Shown here: positions 10,115-19,525 of the stretch, in pieces
Numbering within the stretch: position 1 is the stretch's first letter
How the letters are laid out: each line of letters opens with the position of its first letter
The notes under the pieces: generated by a model
Database searches by the model: none
What the model was told of the DNA's origin: nothing
What the model saw: the letters and a program-made list of their open reading frames with translations, nothing else
Assembly (NCBI RefSeq): GCF_002933295.1
Contig: NZ_PSSW01000001.1
Span: forward strand, 558,001-622,000
DNA: 64,000 bases
DNA from: Marinobacter flavimaris
GTDB lineage: Bacteria; Pseudomonadota; Gammaproteobacteria; Pseudomonadales; Oleiphilaceae
Reading direction: 5' to 3'
Translations under genes and position numbers: made by a program

Positions 10115-12532
10115 ATGACCCGTATACCCGAAGATGCCGTGCAAGAGTACCCGCTGCTTCCGCTGCGTGACGTAGTGGTGTTTCCGCACATGGTGGTCCC
10201 ACTGTTTGTGGGCCGAGAAAAATCCATTCAGGCTCTCGAAGCCGCGATGGAAGGAAGCAAGGAAATCCTCCTGGTAGCCCAGAAAGACGCCTCTACTGAT
10301 GAGCCGGGTCCGAAGGATGTGTTCGAGATGGGCACGCTGGCAACGGTTCTGCAGATGCTTCGCCTGCCCGATGGCACCGTCAAGGTGTTGGTAGAGGGCA
10401 ACGCCCGAGCCACCATCAGCGATATCTCCGAGGGTGAGTACCTGTCCGGTGGCGCTGTCCTGATGGATGAAGAAGGGCTGCCCGAGCGCGAGCAGGAGGT
10501 CCTGATAAAGACCCTGATGGACGAGTTCGAGAAGTACGTGAAACTCTCCAAAAAGGTCCCTTCCGAGGTCTCCAATGCTCTCACCGGTATTGAGGAGCTT
10601 GAACGCCTGGCCGACACCATGGCTGCTCACCTGGAAATGCGTATTCCGGAAAAGCAGGAACTGCTGGAAGCGCTGGATATCCGCAAGCGGGTGGACTTGC
10701 TGCTTGGTAAGCTGGATGGCGAAATCGACCTGATCGAGGTTGAGAAGCGCATCCGTGGCCGCGTGAAAAAGCAGATGGAGCGCAGCCAGCGCGAGTACTA
10801 CCTGAACGAACAGATGAAGGCTATCCAGAAAGAGATGGGTAACCTGGGCGAAGGCAACAACGACTTCGAAGAGCTTGAGCAGAAGCTGGAAGAAGCCGGA
10901 TTGCCGGAAGAGGCCCGCAAAAAGACTGAAACGGAGCTGAACAAGCTCAAGATGATGTCTCCGATGTCTGCGGAAGCGACCGTCGTCCGTGGCTATATTG
11001 ACTGGATGCTGGCGATTCCCTGGAAGAAGCGCAGCCGTGTCCGTCACGACATCGAAAAAGCCCGTGAAATTCTCGATCGGGACCACTATGGCCTCGATGA
11101 AGTCAAAAAGCGCATTCTCGAATACCTTGCGGTTCAGAGCCGTGTGAAGAAGGTCAAGGGTCCTGTGCTGTGCCTCGTTGGTCCTCCCGGGGTGGGCAAG
11201 ACTTCGCTCGGTCAGTCCATTGCCCGTGCGACCAACCGGAAGTACACCCGGATGGCCCTCGGCGGCGTGCGTGATGAAGCTGAAATCCGCGGCCACCGGA
11301 AAACCTACATTGGTGCGTTGCCCGGTAAGCTTCTTCAGAAGCTGTCCAAGGTGGGCGTGAAGAATCCGCTGTTCCTGTTCGATGAAATCGACAAGATGGG
11401 CATGGATCATCGTGGTGATCCGGCCTCGGCGTTGCTGGAGGTTCTCGACCCGGAACAGAATCACACGTTCAACGATCACTATCTGGAAGTGGATTACGAT
11501 CTCTCCGATGTGATGTTCGTGTGTACCTCCAACTCCATGGACATTCCTCCTGCCCTGCTGGACCGGATGGAAATCATCCGTATCCCGGGTTACACGGAGG
11601 ACGAGAAGGTCAATATTGCGCTGCGTTATCTGTTGCCGAAGCAGATCAAGGCCAACGGCCTGCGCAAGGATGAGCTCAAGTTGCCAGAGGACACCCTTCG
11701 CGACCTGATCCGCTACTACACCCGTGAAGCCGGTGTACGTGGCCTGGAGCGCGAGATTGCCAAGATCTGCCGCAAGGTGGTGCGTGACCATGTGGAGAGC
11801 GGAGAGAAGGTCTCTGTCACTCTCACGCAGGACATGCTCGAAGATTACTCGGGGGTCAAAAAATTCAAGTACGGCCTCGCCGAGGAAAAGAACGAGATTG
11901 GTCAGGTGACCGGTCTGGCTTGGACCCAGGTGGGTGGCGAACTGCTGCATATTGAGTGCGCCCTCACGCCTGGCAAGGGCCGGGTCGTGAAGACGGGTTC
12001 CCTGGGTGATGTCATGCAGGAGTCCATCCAGACGGCATTGACGGTGGTACGTAGCCGGGCACCCGGTCTTGGAATTGCCGATGATTTCCACGAGAAGCAC
12101 GATCTGCACGTGCATGTACCGGAGGGTGCGACACCGAAAGATGGTCCCAGTGCCGGTATCGGTATGTGCACAGCGCTGGTTTCTTCTCTGACCAAGATTC
12201 CGGTTCGCGCCGACGTTGCAATGACCGGTGAAATCACTCTGCGTGGACGTGTTCTTGCCATCGGTGGGTTGAAAGAAAAGCTTCTGGCAGCGCATCGGGG
12301 TGGCATCAAGACGGTGATCATTCCGGATGAGAATGTCAGGGATCTCAAGGAGATACCTGAAAACATCAAGGAGTCGCTGGAGATTCGTCCTGTGAAGTGG
12401 ATCGACGAAGTGCTGGATATTGCACTGGCCTATCCACCCGAGCCCAGGGCTGAAGATTCATCTCCGGAAACGGGTTCTGGCAAGCCGCGTGACGAAGAAG
12501 GCGACGCGTCAGAGCGCATAAATACACATTAA
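10115..12532 (+). CDS. lon: Lon protease (endopeptidase La)
   Basis: An 805-residue ATP-dependent protease. The N-terminal substrate-binding LON domain begins [21 protein letters not shown] coiled-coil linker follows, then the AAA+ module with Walker [10 protein letters not shown] near residue 356, then the C-terminal peptidase with the Ser-Lys dyad at Ser679 ([11 protein letters not shown]) and Lys722 ([11 protein letters not shown]). These positions equal those of E. coli Lon. It degrades misfolded and regulatory proteins in the cytoplasm. The extra C-terminal tail after LAYPPEP is acidic, polar and probably disordered. hupB follows, as in other gammaproteobacteria. Confidence 0.97.
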   Translation: MTRIPEDAVQEYPLLPLRDVVVFPHMVVPLFVGREKSIQALEAAMEGSKEILLVAQKDASTDEPGPKDVFEMGTLATVLQMLRLPDGTVKVLVEGNARATISDISEGEYLSGGAVLMDEEGLPEREQEVLIKTLMDEFEKYVKLSKKVPSEVSNALTGIEELERLADTMAAHLEMRIPEKQELLEALDIRKRVDLLLGKLDGEIDLIEVEKRIRGRVKKQMERSQREYYLNEQMKAIQKEMGNLGEGNNDFEELEQKLEEAGLPEEARKKTETELNKLKMMSPMSAEATVVRGYIDWMLAIPWKKRSRVRHDIEKAREILDRDHYGLDEVKKRILEYLAVQSRVKKVKGPVLCLVGPPGVGKTSLGQSIARATNRKYTRMALGGVRDEAEIRGHRKTYIGALPGKLLQKLSKVGVKNPLFLFDEIDKMGMDHRGDPASALLEVLDPEQNHTFNDHYLEVDYDLSDVMFVCTSNSMDIPPALLDRMEIIRIPGYTEDEKVNIALRYLLPKQIKANGLRKDELKLPEDTLRDLIRYYTREAGVRGLEREIAKICRKVVRDHVESGEKVSVTLTQDMLEDYSGVKKFKYGLAEEKNEIGQVTGLAWTQVGGELLHIECALTPGKGRVVKTGSLGDVMQESIQTALTVVRSRAPGLGIADDFHEKHDLHVHVPEGATPKDGPSAGIGMCTALVSSLTKIPVRADVAMTGEITLRGRVLAIGGLKEKLLAAHRGGIKTVIIPDENVRDLKEIPENIKESLEIRPVKWIDEVLDIALAYPPEPRAEDSSPETGSGKPRDEEGDASERINTH

Positions 12533-12547
12533 AGCCTTGATGAGTTG

Positions 12548-12577
12548 TTGACATGCCTGAGAGCCCATTGGTATAAC
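12548..12577 (+). promoter_or_regulatory. Probable sigma-70 promoter for hupB
   Basis: Consensus TTGACA (12548-12553), an 18-bp spacer and TATAAC (12572-12577), just after the lon stop. If used, it gives hupB an untranslated leader of roughly 185 bases. Confidence 0.65.
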
Positions 12578-12770
12578 TGTTTGGCCGTGAAGCAGCCAAT
12601 ACCAAGGGCTCCCGCGCAGTCAGTCCCTATTCCGAATGCCGGTATAAAGCCGAAAGGAATAAGAAAAGTGAAGAATGGAATTCTCCGACCGCTTATGCGA
12701 TAGTCGAGAACGTCCGAGAAAAAACAAACCAACCTATAACATCTTCAACCTGAAATCGAAGGGGTTTAGT

Positions 12771-13043
12771 GTGAACAAGTCCGAACTTATCGATGCAATT
12801 GCAGAGTCCGCAGATATCTCCAAAGCCGCCGCTGGCCGTGCTCTGGACGCAATGACCAACTCAATCACCGGTGCCCTGAAAAAAGGCGATCAGGTAACTC
12901 TGATCGGTTTTGGTACCTTCTCCGTAAAAGAGCGTGCTGCTCGTACCGGTCGTAACCCGCAGACTGGTGCCGAGATCAAGATTCCGGCCTCCAAAGTGCC
13001 TGGGTTCAAAGCAGGCAAGGCCCTGAAAGACGCCGTTAAGTAA
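12771..13043 (+). CDS. hupB: DNA-binding protein HU-beta
   Basis: A 90-residue histone-like protein: [20 protein letters not shown] at the N-terminus, [20 protein letters not shown] forming the beta-arm, and a terminal helix. HU dimers bend and compact DNA in the nucleoid. The frame is open upstream to 12675, but the family N-terminus is exact at this GTG codon (12771), preceded by the purine-rich GAAGGGG. GTG initiation and a long leader are the only odd points. It lies between lon and ppiD, the conserved location. Confidence 0.94.
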   Translation: MNKSELIDAIAESADISKAAAGRALDAMTNSITGALKKGDQVTLIGFGTFSVKERAARTGRNPQTGAEIKIPASKVPGFKAGKALKDAVK

Positions 13044-13056
13044 CGGTTCTTTCTCC

Positions 13057-13125
13057 GGTGGCTTCTGTCGCAGGAAGCCACCCAAGAAGAATTCAAGGCG
13101 CATTCCACACCGGGTGCGCCTTTTT
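13057..13125 (+). terminator. Tandem hairpins ending with a rho-independent terminator after hupB
   Basis: The first hairpin is GGTGGCTTC (13057-13065) with GAAGCCACC (13074-13082), a perfect 9-bp stem without a T-tract. The second is AAGGCGCA (13095-13102) with TGCGCCTT (from 13115), followed by TTTTT, a classical terminator. The pair probably stabilises the 3' end and stops the abundant hupB message. Confidence 0.85.
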
Positions 13126-13199
13126 ACGTTAGGTCCGCCCTTCGCCGCGCGCTGAAACGAATAAAACTGCACTACCTTGAACAGGGATCCGGGAGAAAC

Positions 13200-15044
13200 A
13201 TGCTTCAAGATATTCGGAACAATGCCCAGGGCACGATCGCCAAGGTCATCATTGGTCTTCTTATTGTGTCGCTATCCATCTGGGGGATGGACGCCATTGT
13301 CGGCGGCTTCTCCGGCGAGCCTGAGGTGGCAACCGTCAACGGCGAGGATATTACCGAGCGGGAGTTTCTCCGCGTGGTCCAGATGGAGAGCCAGCGCCGG
13401 CTATCCAGAATGGAAAACCCGGATCCCTCGATGCTTGACGAAGACCAGATTCGCACAGACGTTCTGGATTCCCTGATCCAGGAGCAGGTCCTGATCCAGG
13501 ATGCCAACGCTCAGGGACTGGAGCTCAATGATGCTGATATCGATGCGTTGATTACCCAGATGCCGCAGTTCCAGGTGGATGGCCAGTTCAATCGCGACCG
13601 CTTTGTGGCCACAGTCCGTAATATGGGCATGGGCGTGGGCGAGTTTCGGGAAGCCATGCGCAAGCAATATGTGGTGAACCAGATCCGTGCGGGTATCGTT
13701 CAGAGTGGCCTGGTGGCGGATGAGAATGCCGAGCAGCTGCTCCAGATTCAGAACCAGACACGCAGTTTCCGGGTACTGGATATTCCTGCCAGCTCAGTGG
13801 CGGACGCGGTATCGGTTTCTGATGCTGACGTTGAAGCCTTTTATGAAGAAAACTCGGGTGCGTTTCAGCAGCCGGAGCGTGTAGACGCTGCCTACATCAC
13901 GCTTTCGCTGGGTGCCCTTGCTGAGAGCATTGAAGTTGACGATGCGGAGCTTCAGGCCTATTACGAGCAGCAGGCTGCCGATCTGGCCAGTGAGGAGCGT
14001 CGGGCGTCCCACATCCTGATCGAAGAGGGCAGTGACGCAGACGAAACCATGGCAACGATCCAGGAGCGCCTGGCGGCCGGGGAGTCATTTGCTGACCTGG
14101 CGCGGGAGTATTCCATTGATACCGTTTCGGCCGAAGACGGCGGCGACCTGGGCTATGCCGGTCGTGGCATTTACGCCGAGCCCTTCGAGGAAGCCCTGTT
14201 TGCCCTTGAGGAAGGCGAAGTTTCCGAGCCGGTTCGGACATCGTTCGGGGTTCATCTTATTCGCCTCGAGGATGTCAGGGAGTCCGAGGTGCCGTCTCTG
14301 GATGAAATGGAAGACCAGCTCCGTCGTGAGCTGGCCCGTGAAAAGGCTCGTGAGCAGTTTGCTGAAGTCCGGGCAGAGCTTGCCGACTCCGCGTATGCCG
14401 CCGATGATCTGGCCGGCCCTGCCGAAGAGCTCGGGCTTGAGGTGCGGGAGGCCAACGGCGTTACCCGTGACGGTGGTCAGGCGCCGTTTGACCACGCCGG
14501 TCTGGTACGACAGTTGTTTTCCGAAGATGTCCTCGACGCGGGTTACAACACCGAGTTGATCGATGTGGGTGACAACGTGTCTGTCGTTGCCCGGGTGAAT
14601 AAGTATCATGAAGCCGAGCAGCTGCCCCTGGATCAGGTTCGCGATCAGATCCGGACGACGCTGGAGCAGCGCAAGACGCGGGAAGCTCTTTCTGAAAGGG
14701 CTGACGCGATTATCGCTGACCTTGAGTCAGGTGAGAGCCCCGAGGGTATTGGTGAGTGGTCCAGCTATGAAGGGCTGGCACGGAACGCCTCCGAGGCAGG
14801 TCCCGCCATTCTCCAGCAGGTGTTTTCTTTGCCGCGCCCGGCGGATGGCGCCCGGTTTGGCAAGGCTGTGATGGCCAATTCTGCCGCGGTGATCGCGCTG
14901 GACGAGGTCACGGACGGGCAGGTCTCGGAAGATGGCACCGAACTGAACCAGCTTCGGGAATTCCTGGCATCTCTCGAAGGCCAGAGGGAATACGCCGCGT
15001 ACCAGCAGTTCCTTCGAAACCGGGCGGAGGTCGAGAGACCCTGA
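13200..15044 (+). CDS. ppiD: PpiD, membrane-anchored periplasmic folding factor (SurA N-terminal and PpiC domains)
   Basis: A 614-residue protein. A short cytoplasmic N-terminus (MLQDIRNNAQGTIAKVII) leads into one transmembrane helix at about 15-34, then a SurA-like N-terminal chaperone domain starting at EVATVNGEDITEREF. The parvulin PpiC domain covers about 264-358 (ASHILIEEG, GGDLGYAGRG, PFEEALFAL, FGVHLIRLED). The rest is a second helical half. It acts at the Sec translocon, receiving outer-membrane and periplasmic proteins as they emerge. Length and order match E. coli PpiD, including the location after hupB. Confidence 0.95.
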   Translation: MLQDIRNNAQGTIAKVIIGLLIVSLSIWGMDAIVGGFSGEPEVATVNGEDITEREFLRVVQMESQRRLSRMENPDPSMLDEDQIRTDVLDSLIQEQVLIQDANAQGLELNDADIDALITQMPQFQVDGQFNRDRFVATVRNMGMGVGEFREAMRKQYVVNQIRAGIVQSGLVADENAEQLLQIQNQTRSFRVLDIPASSVADAVSVSDADVEAFYEENSGAFQQPERVDAAYITLSLGALAESIEVDDAELQAYYEQQAADLASEERRASHILIEEGSDADETMATIQERLAAGESFADLAREYSIDTVSAEDGGDLGYAGRGIYAEPFEEALFALEEGEVSEPVRTSFGVHLIRLEDVRESEVPSLDEMEDQLRRELAREKAREQFAEVRAELADSAYAADDLAGPAEELGLEVREANGVTRDGGQAPFDHAGLVRQLFSEDVLDAGYNTELIDVGDNVSVVARVNKYHEAEQLPLDQVRDQIRTTLEQRKTREALSERADAIIADLESGESPEGIGEWSSYEGLARNASEAGPAILQQVFSLPRPADGARFGKAVMANSAAVIALDEVTDGQVSEDGTELNQLREFLASLEGQREYAAYQQFLRNRAEVERP

Positions 15045-15091
15045 TATCCGCCTCATGAAAAAGGCGCCGAATGGCGCCCCGCGATCAACGA

Positions 15092-15118
15092 AAAGCCCGG
15101 TGCGAATGCCCGGGCTTT
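15092..15118. terminator. Bidirectional terminator between ppiD and hexR
   Basis: AAAGCCCGG (15092-15100) pairs with CCGGGCTTT (15110-15118), followed by CTTG. It is preceded by a second short palindrome, GGCGCCGAATGGCGCC (15063-15078). It separates convergent ppiD and hexR. Confidence 0.82.
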
Positions 15119-15156
15119 CTTGTATCTGCTGACCTCTTCTATTGTGGCACTGAGGC

Positions 15157-16029
15157 TCAGGTCGGTGGGAAGCGGGTGGGCTTGAGGCTTTCCTTGATCT
15201 TCTTGAGGTGCCCGAGGAAATCCGCGCCGCGTTTGAGGGTTACGCCGGTTGCAAGAATGTCGATAACGCTCAGATGAATGATCCGAGAGGACATTGGCAT
15301 ATAGACCTCAGTGTCCTCCGGCGCGGTGACGCCCAGCACCACCGTGCAGCTTTCCGCCAGGGGGGAATCGGGGTTGGTGATACCGATCACCGTAGCACCG
15401 TTGGCCCGCGCAAGTTGTGCGATATCCACGGTTTCCCGGGTGCGGCCCGTGTAGGAAATGAGCACGATAACATCGCCCACGTTTGCTCCGGCCGCCACCA
15501 TGCGCTGCATCAGGGCGTCGTCGTAGGACATGACCGGGATATTGAAGCGGAAAAACTTGTGCTGGGCATCCATAGCCACAGCAGCAGATCCGCCCATGCC
15601 AAAGAAATTGATCTGTTTGGCCTGGATCAGGTAATCAATGGCCGTTGCCAGGGCTTTCGGGTCGAGCGCTTGCCGAGCCTTGTCCAGGCTGGCAATGGTA
15701 CTGAGCATGATCTTGTCTGCGAATTCGGCAACGGTGTCGTCGGGCTCCACGTTCTGGCCGATATAGGGGGTGCCGGTAGCGATACTCTGGGCGAGGCGAA
15801 TCTTGAAATCCGGGAAACCTGTTGCCGAGAAACCCCGGCAGAAACGGTTAACGGTGGGTTCGCTGACGTCGGCGGCTCTCGCCAGGGCAGCTATGCTGTA
15901 ACGGGTGGCCGCGCTTGGGTCACGGAGAATGGCCTCGGCCACTTTCCGCTCGGATTTGTTAAGGGTCTCCAGCCTGGACTGGATGTCCTCAAGCAGATTG
16001 TCGTCACGGTGCGCCTGGTTCGCGGCCAT
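15157..16029 (-). CDS. hexR: HexR, RpiR-family repressor of central sugar catabolism
   Basis: A 290-residue regulator from ATG 16029. The codon is preceded by AGGGAG at good spacing, so it is preferred over the in-frame ATG at 16050. The N-terminal HTH_6 domain ([34 protein letters not shown]) is followed by a SIS sugar-phosphate-binding domain ([35 protein letters not shown]). HexR senses 2-keto-3-deoxy-6-phosphogluconate and releases DNA in gammaproteobacteria (family knowledge). It is divergent from zwf, with two HexR-like sites between them, consistent with repression of zwf-pgl-eda and autoregulation. Confidence 0.93.
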   Translation of the reverse strand: MAANQAHRDDNLLEDIQSRLETLNKSERKVAEAILRDPSAATRYSIAALARAADVSEPTVNRFCRGFSATGFPDFKIRLAQSIATGTPYIGQNVEPDDTVAEFADKIMLSTIASLDKARQALDPKALATAIDYLIQAKQINFFGMGGSAAVAMDAQHKFFRFNIPVMSYDDALMQRMVAAGANVGDVIVLISYTGRTRETVDIAQLARANGATVIGITNPDSPLAESCTVVLGVTAPEDTEVYMPMSSRIIHLSVIDILATGVTLKRGADFLGHLKKIKESLKPTRFPPT

Positions 16030-16105
16030 CAATGGTACTCCCTGAATCATGGGCGGTCGTTGTCTTGAAAACGCGGTGATTATACCGCTTTTTTACCGGT
16101 TTTTG

Positions 16106-16120
16106 GGTAGTAAAAGTATC
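16106..16120. promoter_or_regulatory. HexR-like operator near the hexR start
   Basis: GGTAGTAAAAGTATC agrees at 11 of 15 positions with the recalled HexR consensus TGTARTWAAATTACA. It lies 77 bases upstream of the hexR start in the divergent region. Judged by eye against a remembered consensus. Confidence 0.4.
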
Positions 16121-16170
16121 ACGAAACGCAGTTTTTTCTTGGAAAAACGATTTTTGGATGTCATTATTTG

Positions 16171-16185
16171 GTTAAAATTACTACA
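16171..16185. promoter_or_regulatory. HexR-like operator upstream of zwf
   Basis: GTTAAAATTACTACA, read on the other strand, agrees at 11 of 15 positions with TGTARTWAAATTACA, with a perfect TGTAGTAA half. It lies 56 bases before the zwf start, where a repressor would block transcription. Confidence 0.5.
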
Positions 16186-16240
16186 TTGAGTTCTGTCGTC
16201 GAGTTTTTGCGACGGACTGCCCACCAGAGAGAAGGAACCA

Positions 16241-17716
16241 ATGGTCAACAAGATCAATACCCGTTGTGACCTGATGCTCTTCGGAGCCTTGGGTGACCTT
16301 GCCCAGCGAAAACTGTTTCCGGCGCTGTACCAGCTTGAGCGCGCCAACCTCTTGGCGGAGGGGAGCCGGGTCCTGGCCATTGCCCGCTCAGATGCCGATA
16401 CCGAGACCGTGCGCCAGCAGTTGTTTGACAAGCTGAAGCAGTACGTAAAGCCGGAAGAGTTCGATGCTGGACTGGCCGAATCCTTCCTTAAGCGGGTCGA
16501 TTACCAGATTTTGGATTTTAACGAACCCGACGCTTTTGGTGTGCTCAACGAGTGGCGTGATGATGCCAATAATGAGCTTATTGTTTATATGGCCACCCCG
16601 CCGTCCATGTATGGCGTCATAGCCCGAAATCTGCGGGCCGCCAGTTGCTGCACCGAGAAGACGCGGGTAGTGGTCGAGAAGCCGATCGGTCACGACCTGG
16701 AGTCGTCGAAGGTGATCAACGATGAGCTTGGCGAGGTCTACAACGAGAACCAGCTGTTCCGGATTGATCATTACCTGGGTAAGGAAACGGTCCAGAACCT
16801 GATCGCTCTGCGTTTTGCCAACAACCTGTTTGCCTCCCAGTGGGACCAGAACCACATTTCCCACGTGGAGATCACGGTGGCCGAGAGCGTTGGCATCGAG
16901 GGACGGTGGGGCTATTTCGACAAAGCTGGCCAGATTCGCGATATGATCCAGAATCACCTGCTTCAGCTGTTATGCCTGATCGCCATGGACCCGCCCTCGG
17001 ACCTGTCTGCCGACAGCATCCGGGATGAGAAGGTCAAGGTTCTCAAGGCCTTGAAGCGCATAACGCCCGATATGATGGACAGTTACGTGGTGCGTGGCCA
17101 GTACACCGCCGGCACCAGTAACGGCAGGCCGGTGCCCGGCTATCTGGAGGAGGAGGGGGCAAACAAGGGCAGCGCTACTGAAACTTTCGTTGCCCTGAAA
17201 GCAGAGATCGACAACTGGCGCTGGTCAGGTGTCCCGTTTTACATTCGCACTGGTAAACGCCTCCCCGAAAAGCTGTCCCAGATCATCATCCACTTCAAGC
17301 CTGCGCCGCATTACATTTTTGATCCGGACCAGAAGCACCTTGCCAACAACAAGCTGATTATCCGTCTTCAGCCTGACGAAGGCATGGCCCTGAAGATCCT
17401 CACCAAGGACCAGGGCCTGGATAAGGGCATGCGACTTCGTCAAGGCCCTCTGGAGCTCACCTTTTCTGAGACCTTTGTTACCGATCGGATTCCCGACGCC
17501 TACGAGCGTTTGCTTTGGGAGGTAATGAAGGGTAACCAGTACCTGTTCGTGCGCCGTGACGAGGTGGAGTATGCCTGGCGCTGGGTCGATCAGGTTATTC
17601 GGAACTGGAAGGATGGCGGCGAGCCGCCAAAACGTTACGCGGCGGGAACCTGGGGCCCCGTTGCTTCCATCGCCATGATTACCCGGGATGGCAGGAGCTG
17701 GTATGAAGATGTCTGA
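16241..17716 (+). CDS. zwf: Glucose-6-phosphate 1-dehydrogenase
   Basis: A 491-residue protein with the NADP-binding motif near the N-terminus as [18 protein letters not shown], where the usual GASGDLA has Leu for Ser variation at GALGDLA. The active-site segment is [14 protein letters not shown], and EKPIGHDL is the second nucleotide/substrate motif. It oxidises glucose-6-phosphate to 6-phosphogluconolactone, feeding the Entner-Doudoroff pathway. ATG 16241 follows GAGAAGGAACCA, a good ribosome site. pgl overlaps its 3' end and eda follows, forming a zwf-pgl-eda operon controlled from the hexR-zwf intergenic region. Confidence 0.97.
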   Translation: MVNKINTRCDLMLFGALGDLAQRKLFPALYQLERANLLAEGSRVLAIARSDADTETVRQQLFDKLKQYVKPEEFDAGLAESFLKRVDYQILDFNEPDAFGVLNEWRDDANNELIVYMATPPSMYGVIARNLRAASCCTEKTRVVVEKPIGHDLESSKVINDELGEVYNENQLFRIDHYLGKETVQNLIALRFANNLFASQWDQNHISHVEITVAESVGIEGRWGYFDKAGQIRDMIQNHLLQLLCLIAMDPPSDLSADSIRDEKVKVLKALKRITPDMMDSYVVRGQYTAGTSNGRPVPGYLEEEGANKGSATETFVALKAEIDNWRWSGVPFYIRTGKRLPEKLSQIIIHFKPAPHYIFDPDQKHLANNKLIIRLQPDEGMALKILTKDQGLDKGMRLRQGPLELTFSETFVTDRIPDAYERLLWEVMKGNQYLFVRRDEVEYAWRWVDQVIRNWKDGGEPPKRYAAGTWGPVASIAMITRDGRSWYEDV

Positions 17717-18422
17717 TCTGCGTTTGCCCGAGGGTGTCAGTGATCGCTCAGGTGAAACCGCTGATGGCGTGGCCCTGGATCTTGCTGATGCCGTGGCGGG
17801 ATTTCTGGCGGCCCGCCTGAGAGAGGTGCCCAGGGCGAGCCTGGTGGTATCCGGCGGTTCCACGCCGCTGCCATTTTTCAGGGCGCTGTCCGGCAAGGAT
17901 CTGGATTGGGGCAGGGTAGACGTTCTGCTGGCGGATGAGCGTTGGGTGGAAGAAAACGATGACGCCAGCAATACCCGCCTGGTTCGGGAGAACCTGCTGC
18001 AGAATAAGGCGGCCTCGGCCCGGTTCCTGTCGCTCAAACAGCCTGGTGCGACACCCTCAGAGGGTCTTGAGCGAGTGAAGGCCGAGCTCGTGAACCTGGC
18101 CCTGCCCATCGACGTGCTGATTCTTGGTATGGGCAACGACGGCCATACCGCCTCACTGTTTCCCGACGCACCCGAATTGGAAAGTGCGATGAATCCTGAA
18201 TGCCAGGAAATCGTTGCGCCCGCCACGCCCGCGTCGCAGCCGCAGAAACGCATCACCTTGACCTGGCCACCCCTGAGGGATGCCCGATTTACCGCGTTGC
18301 ATCTGAAGGGCGAGGACAAACTGCAGACACTGGACCGTGCTATGTCTGAACCGGACAAGGTGCTCGAGATGCCAATCAGAGCTTTCCTGAAACCAGGCCT
18401 CCAGGTGTTCTGGAGTCCCTGA
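17703..18422 (+). CDS. pgl: 6-phosphogluconolactonase
   Basis: A protein of about 239 residues with [26 protein letters not shown] and [17 protein letters not shown], the defining motifs of the Pgl/DevB family. It hydrolyses 6-phosphogluconolactone to 6-phosphogluconate. AGGAG at 17693-17697 sits 5 bases before ATG 17703 and 11 before ATG 17709. I chose 17703, but 17709 (MSDLRLPEG) is also possible. It overlaps the end of zwf by 14 bases, so translation is likely coupled. Confidence 0.93.
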   Translation: MKMSDLRLPEGVSDRSGETADGVALDLADAVAGFLAARLREVPRASLVVSGGSTPLPFFRALSGKDLDWGRVDVLLADERWVEENDDASNTRLVRENLLQNKAASARFLSLKQPGATPSEGLERVKAELVNLALPIDVLILGMGNDGHTASLFPDAPELESAMNPECQEIVAPATPASQPQKRITLTWPPLRDARFTALHLKGEDKLQTLDRAMSEPDKVLEMPIRAFLKPGLQVFWSP

Positions 18423-18451
18423 AACGCCCGACATTTGTTATGGAGAAAACC

Positions 18452-19099
18452 GTGAGCCAACTTTCCGATTACCATCGCGAGCGCGTCAGGGCAGTACTGC
18501 AATCCTCAGCCCTGGTGCCGGTCATCGCCATTCAGGACCTCGACGACGCCGTGCCCCTTTGCCAGGCTCTCGTTGATGGCGGCATCAACGTCCTCGAAAT
18601 CACCCTGCGCACTGAGCACGGCCTAAAAGCCATCGAAGAAGTCCGCAAAGCCATCCCGGACGCCTGGGTGGGCGCGGGCACCGTTACAAGCATTGCCCAG
18701 TACCGACAGGTAGAGGCCGCTGGCGCCCAGTTCGTAATCACCCCGGGCGTAACCGAAGCCATCCTGGAATTCGGCCTGACCTCCGAAGCCCCGCTGTTGC
18801 CGGGCATTGCCACCATCTCGGAAATGATGATTGGCTATAACCTCGGCTACCGCGAATTCAAATTCTTCCCCGCCGAAGTCGCCGGCGGCATCCCGGCCCT
18901 CAAAGCCTTCAGCGGGCCGTTCCCGGACGTCACCTTCTGTCCCACAGGCGGCATCCGCCGAAACACCGCAGCCGACTACCTGGCCCTCGGCAACGTCCAG
19001 GCCGTTGGTGGCACCTGGTTGACCCCTGCAGATGTGGTGGCGGCCAAAGACTGGGCGCAGATTACCGAGATTGCGCGGGGGAGTCTGGCGGACCTCTGA
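18452..19099 (+). CDS. eda: 2-dehydro-3-deoxy-6-phosphogluconate (KDPG) aldolase
   Basis: A class I aldolase of about 215 residues. The sequence shows VLEITLRTEHG, WVGAGTVTS, the Schiff-base Lys in YREFKFFPAEVAGG and FCPTGGIRRNTAADYL. It splits KDPG into pyruvate and glyceraldehyde-3-phosphate, the last dedicated Entner-Doudoroff step. The frame also has an ATG at 18440, but that codon lacks a ribosome site. The GTG at 18452 has GGAG seven bases upstream and is preferred. It is the last gene of the zwf-pgl-eda operon and convergent with pyk across a repeat-rich gap. Confidence 0.94.
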   Translation: MSQLSDYHRERVRAVLQSSALVPVIAIQDLDDAVPLCQALVDGGINVLEITLRTEHGLKAIEEVRKAIPDAWVGAGTVTSIAQYRQVEAAGAQFVITPGVTEAILEFGLTSEAPLLPGIATISEMMIGYNLGYREFKFFPAEVAGGIPALKAFSGPFPDVTFCPTGGIRRNTAADYLALGNVQAVGGTWLTPADVVAAKDWAQITEIARGSLADL

Positions 19100-19146
19100 C
19101 TTTGGTCTTGTTCTCGTTCTTGTAGCCTGAAGGTTTCGGCGTTTGC

Positions 19147-19252
19147 GCGCTTCTGGGCGGGACTGACGGGAAACGCTACGAGCACATCCATGTGCGCTTG
19201 GCGCTGGCCATCCATGGCCAGCGACATTCCCGTCAGCCCCGCCCAGAAGCGC
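19147..19252 (+). repeat. Cloverleaf-like repeat element, copy A
   Basis: The outer stem has 26-base arms, 19147-19172 and 19227-19252, complementary at 25 of 26 positions. Inside are hairpin 1, GCACAT-CC-ATGTGC (19182-19195), and hairpin 2, CGCTGGCCAT-CC-ATGGCCAGCG (19202-19223). The result is a three-way junction in DNA or RNA. The one mismatch, A opposite C, becomes a G-U wobble in a minus-strand transcript. Confidence 0.85.
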
Positions 19253-19354
19253 TTAGCAAAACTTCCGATAACGCGAGTATTCGTCGCAACCTTGTAGGTC
19301 TCAATACTCGAGAAACTGTCACGCCGAGAAAACTGCAACATTCTGAACGAGGGA

Positions 19355-19452
19355 GTGGGGTTCCCCTTTCCAAAAATGTCTGTGGCCAAGGATGGCCACA
19401 GCCAAGCGCACATGGATGTGCTCGTAGCGTTTTTTGGAAAGGGGAGCCCCAC
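19355..19452 (-). repeat. Cloverleaf-like repeat element, copy B (inverted relative to copy A)
   Basis: The outer stem arms 19355-19376 and 19431-19452 are complementary at 21 of 22 positions but unrelated in sequence to the arms of copy A. The inner core, read on the minus strand, repeats copy A: hairpin 1 is identical (19408-19421), and hairpin 2 (19380-19401) differs by two paired, compensatory changes. The single outer-stem mismatch is a G-U wobble in a plus-strand transcript, the same element orientation as in copy A. Confidence 0.85.
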
Positions 19453-19525
19453 TGCCGATTCGCACATTGCCGCAGGCTACAAGGCCACGCACCAATCGAC
19501 TAAGGGCTGGAAAGAAGGCTTACAG

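Larger units (their letters stand above)
19119..19483. repeat. Mirror-arranged pair of cloverleaf-like repeat elements between eda and pyk
   Basis: This 426-base gap (19100-19525) has no gene and contains two structured elements in opposite orientation. Each has a long outer stem enclosing two small hairpins. The boundaries carry CTTGTAGCCTG (19119-19129) and its reverse complement (19473-19483). In the middle, CGAGTATT (19274-19281) and AATACTCG (19303-19310) form a third inverted repeat around ACCTTGTAGGT. The region therefore folds symmetrically about its centre. It sits between convergent genes, a usual place for dispersed palindromic repeats. Confidence 0.8.

Noticed and set aside
9005..12295. 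A minus-strand open frame of nearly 1,100 codons across clpX and lon
   Set aside because: It lies antisense to two unmistakable genes and its translation is low-complexity in His, Leu, Gln and Val with no domain. It is an effect of codon bias in the real genes.
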